Shown in pieces: positions 17,863 through 26,982 of a stretch of 64,000 nt of DNA. Made by a program: the position numbers and the translations under genes. The notes beneath the pieces are model-generated. The model was not told the DNA's origin. It saw nothing but the letters and a program-made list of their open reading frames with translations, and made no database searches. The DNA comes from an uncultured Ruminococcus sp. Lineage in GTDB: Bacteria > Bacillota > Clostridia > Oscillospirales > Ruminococcaceae. The stretch covers positions 1-64,000 of the forward strand of contig CANQVK010000015.1 in NCBI GenBank assembly GCA_947627275.1. The letters are read 5' to 3'. Numbering within the stretch: the first letter of the stretch is position 1; every line of letters starts with the position of its first letter.

Positions 17863-18876
17863 TTAACCATTGAGTTCTTTCTCCATATCGTTCTTGACCA
17901 TACGCTCGACCAGTTCGGAGAACGAAATTTCACGTTTCCAGCCGAGAACATTTTCCGCCTTTGAGGGGTCGCCGAGAAGAAAATCCACTTCGGCAGGGCG
18001 GAAGAATTTCTTGTTTATCTTGACAATAGTCTTGCCGTTTGCCTTATTTATGCCGATCTTGTCAACGCCCTCGCCCTGCCATTCGATGTCGATACCAACA
18101 TGACGGAACGCTGTTTCGGCAAATTCACGGACGGTACGTGTTTCGTTGGTGGCGATAACGTAGTCGTCGGGGTTATCCTGCTGGAGCATGAGCCACATTG
18201 CGCGCACGTAGTCTTTTGAGTGACCCCAGTCGCGCTTAGCGTCAAGATTTCCCAGCTCTACGTATTCCTGTCTGCCGAGACTGATGCGTACTGCGGCGTC
18301 GGTGATTTTTCTTGTAACGAATTCAAGTCCCCTCCGCTCGCTTTCATGGTTGAAAAGAATGCCCGAGCAGGCGAACATGCCGTAGCTTTCACGATAATTT
18401 TTTGTTATCCAATGACCGTAAAGCTTAGCCACGCCGTATGGACTGCGAGGGTAGAACGGCGTAGTCTCCTTTTGGGGGATTTCCTGCACCTTGCCGAACA
18501 TTTCAGAGGTAGAAGCCTGATAGAAACGAGCTTCGGGCTTGACGATACGTATAGCCTCGAGCATGTTCACAACGCCGACAGCGTTTATATCCGCCGTACC
18601 GATAGGCGTATCCCAGCTTGTGGACACGAACGACTGCGCCGCAAGGTTGTACACCTCGTCCGCCTGAGAGATCCTCATAGCTGTGACCAGCGATACGGGG
18701 TCGGTCATATCGGCGTAAATGAGCGTTACCTTGTCCTTGAGATGCGCGATGTTGCCATAGTCTACGGTAGACTTTCTGCGCCATATACCGTAAACGTTGT
18801 ATCCTTTTTCAAGGAGCAGTTCAGCAAGATAAGAGCCGTCCTGCCCTGTGATTCCTGTTATAAGTGCGTTTTTCAT
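17863..18876 (-). CDS. gmd: GDP-mannose 4,6-dehydratase
   Basis: A 337-residue short-chain dehydrogenase. It begins with the NADP-binding [19 protein letters not shown] and carries the [13 protein letters not shown] and [12 protein letters not shown] segments that identify GMD, with catalytic Thr, Glu and Tyr-x3-Lys. It converts GDP-D-mannose to GDP-4-keto-6-deoxy-D-mannose. manC upstream supplies the substrate and rmd downstream probably reduces the product. Length is slightly below the usual 345-370. Confidence 0.95.
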   Translation of the reverse strand: MKNALITGITGQDGSYLAELLLEKGYNVYGIWRRKSTVDYGNIAHLKDKVTLIYADMTDPVSLVTAMRISQADEVYNLAAQSFVSTSWDTPIGTADINAVGVVNMLEAIRIVKPEARFYQASTSEMFGKVQEIPQKETTPFYPRSPYGVAKLYGHWITKNYRESYGMFACSGILFNHESERRGLEFVTRKITDAAVRISLGRQEYVELGNLDAKRDWGHSKDYVRAMWLMLQQDNPDDYVIATNETRTVREFAETAFRHVGIDIEWQGEGVDKIGINKANGKTIVKINKKFFRPAEVDFLLGDPSKAENVLGWKREISFSELVERMVKNDMEKELNG

Positions 18877-18957
18877 AATAACTCCTGATAATTTTATTGA
18901 TTACTGTCCATAACTTTAGGATAATATTACTCCCTGCTAAAGACGTGGACAGCGGTA

Positions 18958-20022
18958 TTATATCAAATCTTTTTTTCCTTGCTCTTTGAGTTGAGCTATG
19001 ATCTTCTTTACGTCCTGCGTGCTGTTTTTGGAGCATACAAGAACGGCGTCGTCGGTATCGACTATTATGACGTTTTCCACGCCGACCGCCGCCACAAGCC
19101 GTTTCCCTCCGCATACGGTGGTATTTTTTATATCGCAGAAGCTAACGTTTCCCTCGATATAATTGTTGTTTTCGTCCACCTCGTTGACGCGTTCGACAGC
19201 GAGCCAACTGCCCACATCGTCCCAGCCGAAGCTTCCGGGAACTGTGAAAATATTTTCCGCCTTTTCCATGATGCCGAAGTCCACGGATTCGCTCGGCATG
19301 GCGGTAAACTCCCTTTCCAGCACTTCGTTGAACTCAGGAGCGCCGTAAGCCTCTCCTATCTTAACGGCTCCGTTGTACACCTCGGGCATAAACCGTCTGA
19401 TATTTCCCATGATCGTGGAAATTTTCCAGATAAACATGCCGCTGTTCCAGAGGTATTTCCCCGAAGCGAGATAGCTTTCCGCTGTGGGAAGATCGGGCTT
19501 TTCCACAAATCGCTCAACGTTGTAGGCGCCGTTGCATTCGCTGCCGAAATTGATGTAGCCGTAGCCTGTTTCGGGGTAAGTCGGAGTAATGCCAATCGTG
19601 ACGAGATTATTGCCGCTTTCGGCAGTTGCAATAGCTTTTTTCAGCGTATTTACGTAAATATCCTCGATGCCGATGAGGTGATCCGAGGGAAGCACGATCA
19701 TTACCGCATCCTCATATTTTCTGTTTATGACTGCCGCCGCAAATGCGATACAGGGAGCTGTATTTCTCGGCGCAGGCTCGCACAGAATGTTTTCCTTAGG
19801 TATGTTCGGGAGCTGTTCCTCCGCTAAATGCCGGTACATTTCATTGGTGGAAATATAGATGTCCTCCTCAGCCACAAGGGGAAGAAGTCTTTTGACGGTT
19901 TTCTGTATCATAGTTTCGCCGTCGGCAGTCAGCGAAAGGAATTGCTTCGGGCGCGAGACGCGGCTTTTGGGCCAGAATCGTTCGCCCCGTCCACCTGCCA
20001 TAATTACAGCTGTAGTTTTCAT
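18958..20022 (-). CDS. manC: Mannose-1-phosphate guanylyltransferase
   Basis: A 354-residue nucleotidyltransferase with the GGRGERFWPKSR signature, the FVEKPD sugar-binding motif and VLPSDHLI. It makes GDP-mannose from mannose-1-phosphate and GTP. The C-terminal isomerase domain of bifunctional ManC/AlgA is absent, so mannose-6-phosphate isomerase must be encoded elsewhere. It lies one base downstream of the sugar-phosphate transferase gene and 81 bp before gmd. Confidence 0.95.
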   Translation of the reverse strand: MKTTAVIMAGGRGERFWPKSRVSRPKQFLSLTADGETMIQKTVKRLLPLVAEEDIYISTNEMYRHLAEEQLPNIPKENILCEPAPRNTAPCIAFAAAVINRKYEDAVMIVLPSDHLIGIEDIYVNTLKKAIATAESGNNLVTIGITPTYPETGYGYINFGSECNGAYNVERFVEKPDLPTAESYLASGKYLWNSGMFIWKISTIMGNIRRFMPEVYNGAVKIGEAYGAPEFNEVLEREFTAMPSESVDFGIMEKAENIFTVPGSFGWDDVGSWLAVERVNEVDENNNYIEGNVSFCDIKNTTVCGGKRLVAAVGVENVIIVDTDDAVLVCSKNSTQDVKKIIAQLKEQGKKDLI

Positions 20023-20023
20023 G

Positions 20024-21397
20024 TTATCCTCTTTTCTTTTTGTTATCGTTTCCCGTCAGGACGCCTTCTTCGGCTGAGGCGTTGGATTTCGGCGGAAAAA
20101 GCATGGTTTTAACGGTCATAAGAATTATTTGCAGATCCATTCGGAAGGAGTAGTTTTCAATATACATCAGATCCATTTTCAGCTTGTCGTATGGCGACGT
20201 ATCGTAAACTCCCGTTACCTGCGCATAACCGGTCAGTCCTGCCTTGACCTTAAGACGGAACTCAAATTCCGGCATTTCTTTTTTGTAAAGCTCCGAAAGC
20301 TCGGGACGTTCTGGTCTTGGACCTACGACCGACATTTCGCCTTTAAGAATGTTCAGAAGCTGGGGGAGCTCGTCCATGCGTATCTTGCGCAGGAATCTGC
20401 CCACAGGAGTTATTCTCGGGTCGTCGTCGGAAGCAAGCTGAGCGCCGCCGACCTTTTCCGCATCGGCTATCATGCTGCGGAATTTATATATATTGAACGC
20501 CTTGCCGCCGACAGTCAGCCGTTTCTGCTTATAGAAAACGGTTCCGCCGTCATATATTTTGACTGCGGCAGCGGCAGCGAGCATAAAGGGCGAAAGCAGG
20601 ATAAGGCATACCAATGAAAAAACAATATCGAAAATACGCTTGAAAAGCCGCTGTTCAAAGTCAAGACCGTAGTTTCGGCTGAGCAGCAGGGGGGTATCGA
20701 AAAGCCGTATATCGTCCGCTCCTCTGATAATAATATCGGAAATTTTTGGCGCAATATACGAACGTATTGAATTTTCGTAGCAGAATTTCAGATAGTCGTT
20801 TCGGAGGTCTGCGGGAATATCGCAGATTATAACGCCCTCGTACTTCAGAATAAGCTCCCTTATTTTTTCGGAGTCCTCGGTTATGCTGATAGATTCGCAG
20901 ATCATGTACTTATCCACACGCCTGCTCATTTTCAGCACAAGCGAAGCCGCCTGACGGCTGCCGTAGAGAATGATGAGCTTTCTCGGGGGGTATATGATAA
21001 AGTACAGTTTGCCTGTAACGAGCGTCCAGAGGGCGATAAAGCCGAAGTCCGCAAGGGTGAGCATCAGCATGGGAGAAGGCCGCATGAAATCGCGTCCTAT
21101 AAGGCTGATAAGGAAGTAGCTGACGAAATCCACACATGCTATGGAGATCAGCTGAGAGTAGAGCATATCCGTTTTTTTGAGGTATCCCAGCTTGAAGCCG
21201 CCGTAAGCCTTGAAGAATATCCACACAAGCATGCAGTAAATGCCGATAAGCACCCAGTTTCCCCGACGGTAATAAGGGAGGACGATGGTATCGCTGTAGT
21301 AAACGTACCATACAGCCGCAAATCCTCCTGTAAGAACAGCCAGCAGAATGATAGCGAGCGCAAATGAAATAAGCCGTTTAAATTTATCTCTTCTCAT
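20024..21397 (-). CDS. Polyprenyl glycosylphosphotransferase (priming enzyme)
   Basis: 457 residues. Four or five N-terminal membrane helices and a CoA-binding-like domain are followed by the conserved bacterial sugar transferase domain from about residue 240: KRIFDIVFS, FYKQKRLTVGGK, KFRSM, RKIRMDELPQLLN and VGPRPERPE. It attaches the first sugar phosphate to undecaprenyl phosphate at the membrane, starting an exopolysaccharide or wall glycan. It is the first gene of the glycan operon, with a strong promoter at 21440-21468. The sugar used cannot be read from sequence. Confidence 0.93.
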   Translation of the reverse strand: MRRDKFKRLISFALAIILLAVLTGGFAAVWYVYYSDTIVLPYYRRGNWVLIGIYCMLVWIFFKAYGGFKLGYLKKTDMLYSQLISIACVDFVSYFLISLIGRDFMRPSPMLMLTLADFGFIALWTLVTGKLYFIIYPPRKLIILYGSRQAASLVLKMSRRVDKYMICESISITEDSEKIRELILKYEGVIICDIPADLRNDYLKFCYENSIRSYIAPKISDIIIRGADDIRLFDTPLLLSRNYGLDFEQRLFKRIFDIVFSLVCLILLSPFMLAAAAAVKIYDGGTVFYKQKRLTVGGKAFNIYKFRSMIADAEKVGGAQLASDDDPRITPVGRFLRKIRMDELPQLLNILKGEMSVVGPRPERPELSELYKKEMPEFEFRLKVKAGLTGYAQVTGVYDTSPYDKLKMDLMYIENYSFRMDLQIILMTVKTMLFPPKSNASAEEGVLTGNDNKKKRG

Positions 21398-21439
21398 ACA
21401 ATTCCAGAATTTTCTTTTGATTTTTTTATATGTATGTTA

Positions 21440-21468
21440 ATTATAGCAAAAACGAAAAAATATGTCAA
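21440..21468 (-). promoter_or_regulatory. Glycan operon promoter
   Basis: Consensus TTGACA (21463-21468) and TATAAT (21440-21445) on the minus strand with a 17-bp spacer, about 43 bp before the start codon. Confidence 0.85.
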
Positions 21469-21519
21469 TAGTTTTGTTAAGAAATACAAAAACATATGTT
21501 AAAATACGTCATAATAAAC

Positions 21520-21550
21520 AAAATATTCCCTTGACAAAAGCCAAGGGAAT
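21520..21550 (-). terminator. Terminator after yabR
   Basis: An ATTCCCTTG/CAAGGGAAT stem followed on the minus strand by ATTTTGTTT, just past the yabR stop. Confidence 0.75.
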
Positions 21551-21557
21551 ATGAGGG

Positions 21558-21992
21558 TTATTTTCTTCTTGTACCGTTTTTTCGGTCGGTACTGCGTTTG
21601 AGGTCGCCGATCCGTTCTTCGCTGGACTGCTTGAAGTGAGCGAGCATATCGTCGAAAGTCATTTCCGACTGGGGTACGGATCTCTTCGGTTCGTAAATAT
21701 TGGGTTTGGGACGGCGTTCCTTTTTGACAGGTTTTTTCTCGGGAACGGGAGCGCTGCCATCGTCCGCTTTCTTTATTGAAAGGCTGACCTTGCCCTGTTC
21801 GTTTATCCCGATGACCTTTACCCTGACTTCCTGACCGATAGTCAGGAACTCTCTGACTTCGTTGACAAAGGTGTTGGATATTTCGGAAATATGCACCATT
21901 CCCGTGCCGCCGCCCTCGATGTCGATAAATGCGCCGTACTGTGCGATTCCCTTGACTTTTCCGGTATAGATTTTTCCGATTTCAAGCTGCAT
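21558..21992 (-). CDS. yabR: S1 RNA-binding domain protein, YabR-like
   Basis: 144 residues. Residues 3-75 form one S1 domain (GKIYTGKVKGIAQYGAFIDI, GMVHISEIS, KVSLSIKK). The remainder is a basic, Pro- and Lys-rich tail. In Bacillus subtilis yabR follows divIC, as here. The family binds RNA; the precise role is unknown. It ends the yabP-yabQ-divIC-yabR operon. Confidence 0.88.
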   Translation of the reverse strand: MQLEIGKIYTGKVKGIAQYGAFIDIEGGGTGMVHISEISNTFVNEVREFLTIGQEVRVKVIGINEQGKVSLSIKKADDGSAPVPEKKPVKKERRPKPNIYEPKRSVPQSEMTFDDMLAHFKQSSEERIGDLKRSTDRKNGTRRK

Positions 21993-22048
21993 ATGTATTT
22001 TTAACTCCTTAAATATATTAACTTAGCATTGTTTTGAGAGGAACAGGC

Positions 22049-22399
22049 TCAGTCTCTTGACGTATCGTAGAACCTGCGTTCGTCGGGGTAAGCGTAGCCC
22101 CTTTCTTCAAGAGCGATACGCTCCATGTAAGCTGAAAGATCATCGCTGTCGAGAGTACGCTGAAGCTCGGCGTTTTCTATGTTGTAAGCGTCTATCTGGG
22201 CCTGAATAGCCGCAAGTTCGTCCTCCTTATCGCCGCAGTCGCTTTCCGTAGTTACGAGCAGAACTCCGCATCCCACGATAACAGCCGCCGCAGCAAGCTT
22301 AAAAAGCCCTTTGTTAAACAGTCCTTTTTTATTTGCAGCCTGTTTTTTGCTTTTTTTTGCCTTTTTCTTTTTTTTATCTTTTTCGGGCAAATTGCTCAC
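22049..22399 (-). CDS. divIC: Septum formation initiator, DivIC/FtsB family
   Basis: 116 residues: a very basic cytoplasmic start (a run of Lys), one membrane helix at about 32-52, then an external coiled coil (ELAAIQAQIDAYNIENAELQ), and a C-terminal segment with LEERGYAYPDERRF matching the family end. It acts with FtsL and DivIB at the division site. Its place between yabQ and yabR supports the call. Confidence 0.88.
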   Translation of the reverse strand: MSNLPEKDKKKKKAKKSKKQAANKKGLFNKGLFKLAAAAVIVGCGVLLVTTESDCGDKEDELAAIQAQIDAYNIENAELQRTLDSDDLSAYMERIALEERGYAYPDERRFYDTSRD

Positions 22400-22432
22400 T
22401 TTCTTTCCGTTATATAGTCATACTTTATTATA

Positions 22433-22888
22433 CTACAAACGGCGTTTGTTTTTCAAGTGGTCGGAGCTATTTTTATTTGTTTTAACAACACTTTGGGCAT
22501 TTCCGACAAATTTACGTGCGGCAGCTTTGAACGGCTTGACGGCAATGGCAAAAATCCATTTTATGATCCCTGTTATCTTCTGCATAAGGCGTATAACGAA
22601 CTTTCCTACGGTAAAATAATAAAGTACAAAGCCCAGTATTCCGCCAAGCGCGTAATATGCCCTCAGTTCGCCTCTTGCGGCGGCGGAGGCGAATGCGGAC
22701 AGAAATACCGCATAAGTTCCAAGAAAAACAATGTCCTCAAGCGCAATGAAAAAGCTGTGATGAGGAACGGCAAGCCGCAGCGTTCTGAAAACGTCATAGT
22801 ATATGCCGAAAACAGCTCCCGCAATGCAGGAAAGAAGGAAGAGCCAAAGCTCCTCCTCTATAGAAAAAAATGTTTCGGGAACGTTCAT
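22433..22888 (-). CDS. yabQ: Spore cortex biosynthesis protein YabQ
   Basis: 151 residues with four hydrophobic segments and GAVFGIYYDVFRTLR near residue 22, characteristic of YabQ. In Bacillus it is a mother-cell protein of the outer forespore membrane needed for spore cortex. The ATG at 22888 overlaps the yabP stop (ATGA) and has GGGAG upstream. The longer frame reaching 22954 overlaps yabP and is rejected. Presence in a Ruminococcus-like genome points to retained sporulation functions. Confidence 0.85.
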   Translation of the reverse strand: MNVPETFFSIEEELWLFLLSCIAGAVFGIYYDVFRTLRLAVPHHSFFIALEDIVFLGTYAVFLSAFASAAARGELRAYYALGGILGFVLYYFTVGKFVIRLMQKITGIIKWIFAIAVKPFKAAARKFVGNAQSVVKTNKNSSDHLKNKRRL

Positions 22889-23172
22889 CGGAAAAGTCTC
22901 CCGAGAGCCGATACAGGAGCTTTTTTGTCGCGGTCGCCGTATACCGCCGACCATATGTCGCCCGTAATGACCATGTCGCCTGTTTCCACGCTCATGGAAT
23001 CAATGTGCAGTTCTCTGCCCTTGATAGTAAGTTCGCCGAGCTGAGTGTAAAGACATATCGCTTTTTCATCGAAGCTGTCCACATCGGTTATGCCCGAGAT
23101 CGTCATGGAACGGCGGTTTTCGATTATTATTGAATGGTTTGTCGGCTGAGTTTGCATATTCTTGTCCTTCAT
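22885..23172 (-). CDS. yabP: Sporulation protein YabP
   Basis: 95 residues. The family core is visible: IENRRSMTISGITDVDSFDEK, then LGELTIKGRELHI and SVETGDMVITGDI. YabP is a mother-cell sporulation protein in Bacillus. It is the first gene of a four-gene operon with yabQ, divIC and yabR. GGAGAG lies just upstream of the ATG. No clear sigma-E promoter was found in the 90 bp before it. Confidence 0.88.
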   Translation of the reverse strand: MKDKNMQTQPTNHSIIIENRRSMTISGITDVDSFDEKAICLYTQLGELTIKGRELHIDSMSVETGDMVITGDIWSAVYGDRDKKAPVSALGRLFR

Positions 23173-23267
23173 AATACTCTCCTTTTCATATTGCTGTACT
23201 CGTACAGCGTTCGGTATTTTTTCTTTAAAATTTATATTCGCCTTGCTGCGGATTTATAACCGCTGTC

Positions 23268-23350
23268 TGCAACTTAAGCAGGGGGACGCCGTCCCCCTGC
23301 ACCCCCTGACAAAAGGTAAAGGAAACACTATCCGCTAAGTTGCAGATAAT
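23268..23350 (-). repeat. Truncated family C element
   Basis: GGGGGAC-gcc-GTCCCCC with CAGGGGGTGCAGGGGG on the minus strand matches the 3' modules of family C. It is bounded by inverted CTGCAACTTAAG-like and CTAAGTTGCAGA sequences. The 23173-23421 gap has no gene. Confidence 0.6.
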
Positions 23351-23421
23351 GGATTTAAAACCGTTGTTGAAATTGCACAAAAAAGCCGCAAAAAATTTTT
23401 GCGCATTTTTCGTTGAGACAC

Positions 23422-23450
23422 TTGAAAAAAACTTTTATATGTGGTATAAT
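23422..23450 (+). promoter_or_regulatory. secG promoter
   Basis: TTGAAA (23422-23427), 17-bp spacer, TATAAT (23445-23450), about 80 bp before secG. Confidence 0.8.
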
Positions 23451-23532
23451 TAAAAAGCTAATTGAAAATACAGGTTTTATACTTTCCGCAGAGGAGAGTA
23501 TTTAACCTTGAATACACGGAGGTAAATAAATT

Positions 23533-23793
23533 ATGAGCATTCTTGAGATCGTCGGCGGAGCGGTTCTGCTCGTTACATGTATCGCTATCATTATTTTGTG
23601 CCTTGCACAGGAATCAAAGTCGCAGGACAGCATGACAGCCGCCTTTACAGGAGCAAGTTCCGATTCTTTCTACGGTAAAAACGAGGGCAGGAGCCGTGAG
23701 GCTATCCTCGCTAAGATCACAAGAACGGCAGGTATTATCCTTTTTGTGATCACGCTTGCAGTAAACATTATTCCGATATTTACCGAAAAGTAA
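23533..23793 (+). CDS. secG: Protein translocase subunit SecG
   Basis: 86 residues with two membrane helices (about 4-24 and 62-80) and a short loop containing a FYGKNEGRSREAILAKIT segment typical of SecG. It assists SecYE in protein export. ACACGGAGG lies upstream of the ATG. A strong terminator separates it from rnr, keeping the common Bacillota order secG-rnr. Confidence 0.92.
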   Translation: MSILEIVGGAVLLVTCIAIIILCLAQESKSQDSMTAAFTGASSDSFYGKNEGRSREAILAKITRTAGIILFVITLAVNIIPIFTEK

Positions 23794-23799
23794 TTGATT

Positions 23800-23832
23800 G
23801 CCCCGTGACTTGAATGGTCATGGGGCTTTTTA
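23800..23832 (+). terminator. secG terminator or attenuator before rnr
   Basis: GCCCCGTGAC/GTCATGGGGC stem followed by TTTTT. Because rnr starts only 25 bp later, it may set how much transcription reaches rnr. Confidence 0.85.
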
Positions 23833-23857
23833 AGTTGATTTTACAGGGAGAAAATAA

Positions 23858-26008
23858 ATGGCAGAAAAAAAGAAAAAGAACGGCGCAGAGGTAAGCGTCG
23901 AAAGTTATAGAAATAAAATAGTTACCTTTTTGAGGAACTGCAACAAAAGGCTTATGCCGTTGAGCGAACTTGAAACCAAGTGCCGTACAAAAAAATCGGG
24001 ACAGGAAAATTTTGTTCAGGCATTTACGGAACTGCGCAATGAGGGCGTTATTACCGTCCGCAAGGGCATGAAAGTCGCGTTATGCTCAAAGCTCGGATTA
24101 AAATGCGCCGAGATAACACGGCTTAGCCGCACGTTCGGCTTTGCCGTTACCGATGACGGAACGGAATACTTTATCCCCGGAAAGTGCATGATGGGCGCTA
24201 TGCCCCGTGACCGTGTGCTTATTGCCGATATTCCGTCACGTTCGGGAGAACCCGAGGGAGAGGTGCAGGATATTCTCAGCTTCGGAAGCTCCGTCCTCAC
24301 GGGCGTTATCGAGTATGACGAGGGCAGCCTTTACCTTGTTCCCGATATAGCTTCTCGCAATCATATGATAATTTCAAAGTCCGAGAGCGTTCCCTTTGCG
24401 GAGGGCGATAAGGTCATGGCGGAAATCGTCTACAGGGGCAAGCGTCATGCCGAGCATAAGGTCAGGATAACTTCCGTTTTCGGCAGCTCCGAGCTTGCGT
24501 CGGCATGCGCAGAGTCTATAATCGCTTCAAGCGGGATCGTTTCTGAATTTTCGGAGGACGCTCTGAAAGAAGCCCGTAAAATTTCCGAGGGCGGCGTTCA
24601 GGAATACAGCTTCAACAACCGTGAGGATCTCAGGGAACTGCCCATATTCACCATAGACAGCGCAGAATCAAAGGATCTGGACGATGCCGTTTCCGTTGAA
24701 AAAACGCCGGAGGGCTGGCTTTTAGGCGTTCACATTGCCGATGTTTCCCACTATGTCAAGGGAAACAGCGCGCTGGACAAAGAAGCTATCCGGCGCGGAA
24801 CGAGCGTTTACTATGCGGATAAGGTCATTCCCATGCTGCCCAAAGAGCTTTCCAACGGCATATGCTCCCTCAATCCCAATGAGGACAGGCTTACCCTTAC
24901 GGCATTTATGGAGCTTGGCACAGACGGTGAAATGAAAAGCTACCGTTTCTGCAAGTCGGTGATAAGATCGAGGGTGAAAGGCGTTTATTCCGAGATAAAC
25001 GGCATTCTTGACGGCTCGGCGGACGACGGAATATCGGCAAAATACGAGTGCGTATCAAGCGAGATATTTCTTATGGACGAACTGGCGGATATTCTTATCG
25101 AGCGGAGAAAACAGCGTCATGCACCCGAGCTTGAAACGTCCGAAAGCAAGCTTATCATAGACAGCGACGGCGTCTGCTGCGACATAGTTCCCCGTGAAAG
25201 GGGCAAGTCCGAGCGTATTATCGAAGAATTTATGCTATGTGCCAACGAGGCGGCGGCAAGGCTTGCCCGCGAGCGAAAAATACCCTTTGTTTATCGTATT
25301 CATGAAGTTCCGCCGGAGGAGAAAACGGCGGCTCTTTGCGAGACGCTGACTAAGCTTAATGTGGAATATCCTCATTTTCAGGAGTTCAAGCCCGCTCATG
25401 CGGCGCAGATACTTGAAAACGTAAGGGGAACGGATAAGTTTGAGGCGGTGAATATGATGGTTCTCCGCTCTATGGCAAAGGCGAAATATTCCGAAGAACC
25501 TCTCGGACATTTCGGACTGGCTCTGAAGGATTACGCTCACTTTACAAGTCCTATCAGAAGATACCCCGATCTGGCGATACACCGCATTATTACGGACGTT
25601 CTGGCAGGCTACGGCGATACGTGGCTCGCAAAGCGTTACGGCGGATTTGCGGTCAAAGCGGCAGAAAGCTCTACTGCGGCGGAGGTGCGTGCGGTCACGG
25701 CTGAAAGGGCGTGTGAGGACTGCTATAAGGCGGAGTATATGAAGCGGCATATCGGCGAAAGCTTTACAGCGAAAATTTCAAGCGTGGCGGAATTTGGATT
25801 TTACGTGCAGTTACCGAATTCGGTCGAGGGACTTGTACACATTCGCACGCTGCCCGAGGGCGAATACGATTACAGCGAGCCTGTTGCGCTTACCGAGAAA
25901 TTCAGCGGCGTTTCCTATGAGCTTGGCGATACGGTGAGGGCGCTTTGCGCTTCGGTGAACGTCGGCGAGGGAAACATTGATTTCGTACTTGACGAGGAGG
26001 AACAGTAA
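23858..26008 (+). CDS. rnr: Ribonuclease R
   Basis: A 716-residue 3'-5' exoribonuclease of the RNB family. An N-terminal winged helix (about 15-75) and cold-shock domains precede the catalytic RNB domain, which contains the metal-binding Asp cluster in DSAESKDLDDAVSVE and HFTSPIRRYPDLAIHR. A C-terminal S1 domain (KISSVAEFGFYVQL) ends the protein. It degrades structured RNA in the cytoplasm. smpB, which often follows, is absent. Confidence 0.95.
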   Translation: MAEKKKKNGAEVSVESYRNKIVTFLRNCNKRLMPLSELETKCRTKKSGQENFVQAFTELRNEGVITVRKGMKVALCSKLGLKCAEITRLSRTFGFAVTDDGTEYFIPGKCMMGAMPRDRVLIADIPSRSGEPEGEVQDILSFGSSVLTGVIEYDEGSLYLVPDIASRNHMIISKSESVPFAEGDKVMAEIVYRGKRHAEHKVRITSVFGSSELASACAESIIASSGIVSEFSEDALKEARKISEGGVQEYSFNNREDLRELPIFTIDSAESKDLDDAVSVEKTPEGWLLGVHIADVSHYVKGNSALDKEAIRRGTSVYYADKVIPMLPKELSNGICSLNPNEDRLTLTAFMELGTDGEMKSYRFCKSVIRSRVKGVYSEINGILDGSADDGISAKYECVSSEIFLMDELADILIERRKQRHAPELETSESKLIIDSDGVCCDIVPRERGKSERIIEEFMLCANEAAARLARERKIPFVYRIHEVPPEEKTAALCETLTKLNVEYPHFQEFKPAHAAQILENVRGTDKFEAVNMMVLRSMAKAKYSEEPLGHFGLALKDYAHFTSPIRRYPDLAIHRIITDVLAGYGDTWLAKRYGGFAVKAAESSTAAEVRAVTAERACEDCYKAEYMKRHIGESFTAKISSVAEFGFYVQLPNSVEGLVHIRTLPEGEYDYSEPVALTEKFSGVSYELGDTVRALCASVNVGEGNIDFVLDEEEQ

Positions 26009-26766
26009 TGAGGAAGATACTGCCGTTTTTGACCGTTCTGACGTGCGTTCTGACCCTTGCGTCGTGCGGTGGCAAGAAAAACAGCGAAAGCGACGTTCCC
26101 GAAAGCGTAAGCGGAACTTCTGCCGCCGATGAAGCTGCGACCGGAGAGCAGACTTCGGCTGAGGCGGTCGTTACAGTTCCCGAAAGCGGTACTGCCGCCG
26201 TGACAGGGGAAGCTTCCCTGACAATGCCGACGTCTGCTTCTGGGGGCGATCTGCATTATCCCGAGGGCGGCGAGGAGTTTGAGGAACAGCTTGAAACAGA
26301 TGTTTTAGCGGCTGCGCAGGAGCTTTTTAACAAGGCATGCGAAACCGAGTGGAGTTTTACCGTAGGTTCGCCGTACAGTCTCGATACGTCGCAGTATATC
26401 AGCAACGAGTACGGCTGGCAGTTTTTCCTTATCACTGAGGACGGCGTTGATTCCCTTGACGATGTGAGGGCGGATTATCACGAGGTTTTCAGCGAAAATT
26501 ACGAGGATAACCTTGACGAGGTATTCATGGAGGAGAACGGCAGGGCGTACTGTCTGAACGGAGCAAGAGGTTTGGACGTTTTTTACGAAGGCTCGGAGGT
26601 CGCTGAAATAACGGGCAGAACGGACGGCGAAATATGTTTCAGGGTCGAGAACAGTTACAGCGACGACGGTTTCGGCGGCGGAGCATATAAGGAAGATACC
26701 GAATTTACGGTAGTCAGGGACAGCGACGGCGTATGGAGAGTCGGCAAATTCAAGTTGCCTTATTAG
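26008..26766 (+). CDS. Secreted lipoprotein, unknown function
   Basis: 252 residues. A signal peptide ends in a lipobox (TLASCGG, Cys at about 22). A low-complexity Ser/Ala/Glu/Thr linker (about 25-90) leads to an acidic globular domain with EWSFTVGSPYSLDTSQYIS and a C-terminal VRDSDGVWRVGKFKL. The start overlaps the rnr stop by one base (TAATG) with GAGGAGG upstream, so it is co-transcribed. Anchored outside the cell. No family recognised. Confidence 0.8.
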   Translation: MRKILPFLTVLTCVLTLASCGGKKNSESDVPESVSGTSAADEAATGEQTSAEAVVTVPESGTAAVTGEASLTMPTSASGGDLHYPEGGEEFEEQLETDVLAAAQELFNKACETEWSFTVGSPYSLDTSQYISNEYGWQFFLITEDGVDSLDDVRADYHEVFSENYEDNLDEVFMEENGRAYCLNGARGLDVFYEGSEVAEITGRTDGEICFRVENSYSDDGFGGGAYKEDTEFTVVRDSDGVWRVGKFKLPY

Positions 26767-26800
26767 TAAAGGATTTCAATGTTGCCTGCTTTGTTATGGT

Positions 26801-26862
26801 GTAGGGACACGGCGTGCCGTGTCCTTATTTATGAACGCCCTCACTTGCATGGCGTTGTATCT
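26801..26862 (+). repeat. Double-hairpin intergenic repeat (family F), copy 1
   Basis: GGACACGGC-GT-GCCGTGTCC then GAACGCC-ctcacttgcat-GGCGTT. A similar pair lies at 62161-62232. It may terminate the rnr-lipoprotein transcript. Confidence 0.55.
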
Positions 26863-26897
26863 AATGTAAAATCTGTGTAAAATATTGCAAAACGATA

Positions 26898-26926
26898 TTG
26901 ACGGGAACGCCTGTGTAAAGTATAAT
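26898..26926 (+). promoter_or_regulatory. Promoter of the Na/Pi transporter gene
   Basis: TTGACG (26898-26903), 17-bp spacer, TATAAT (26921-26926), 57 bp before the ATG. Confidence 0.8.
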
Positions 26927-26982
26927 TATGTTTGTTCGGACAGCCTTTATTCCGAACTTAATAAAATAATGAGGTGTGATTT

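Noticed and set aside
18979-19827. 282-codon plus-strand frame opposite manC
   Set aside because: The ManC signatures are on the minus strand; this frame shows none of its own.
22889-22954. Longer YabQ starting at 22954
   Set aside because: It would overlap yabP by about 70 bp with no ribosome site; the ATGA start at 22888 fits the family length.
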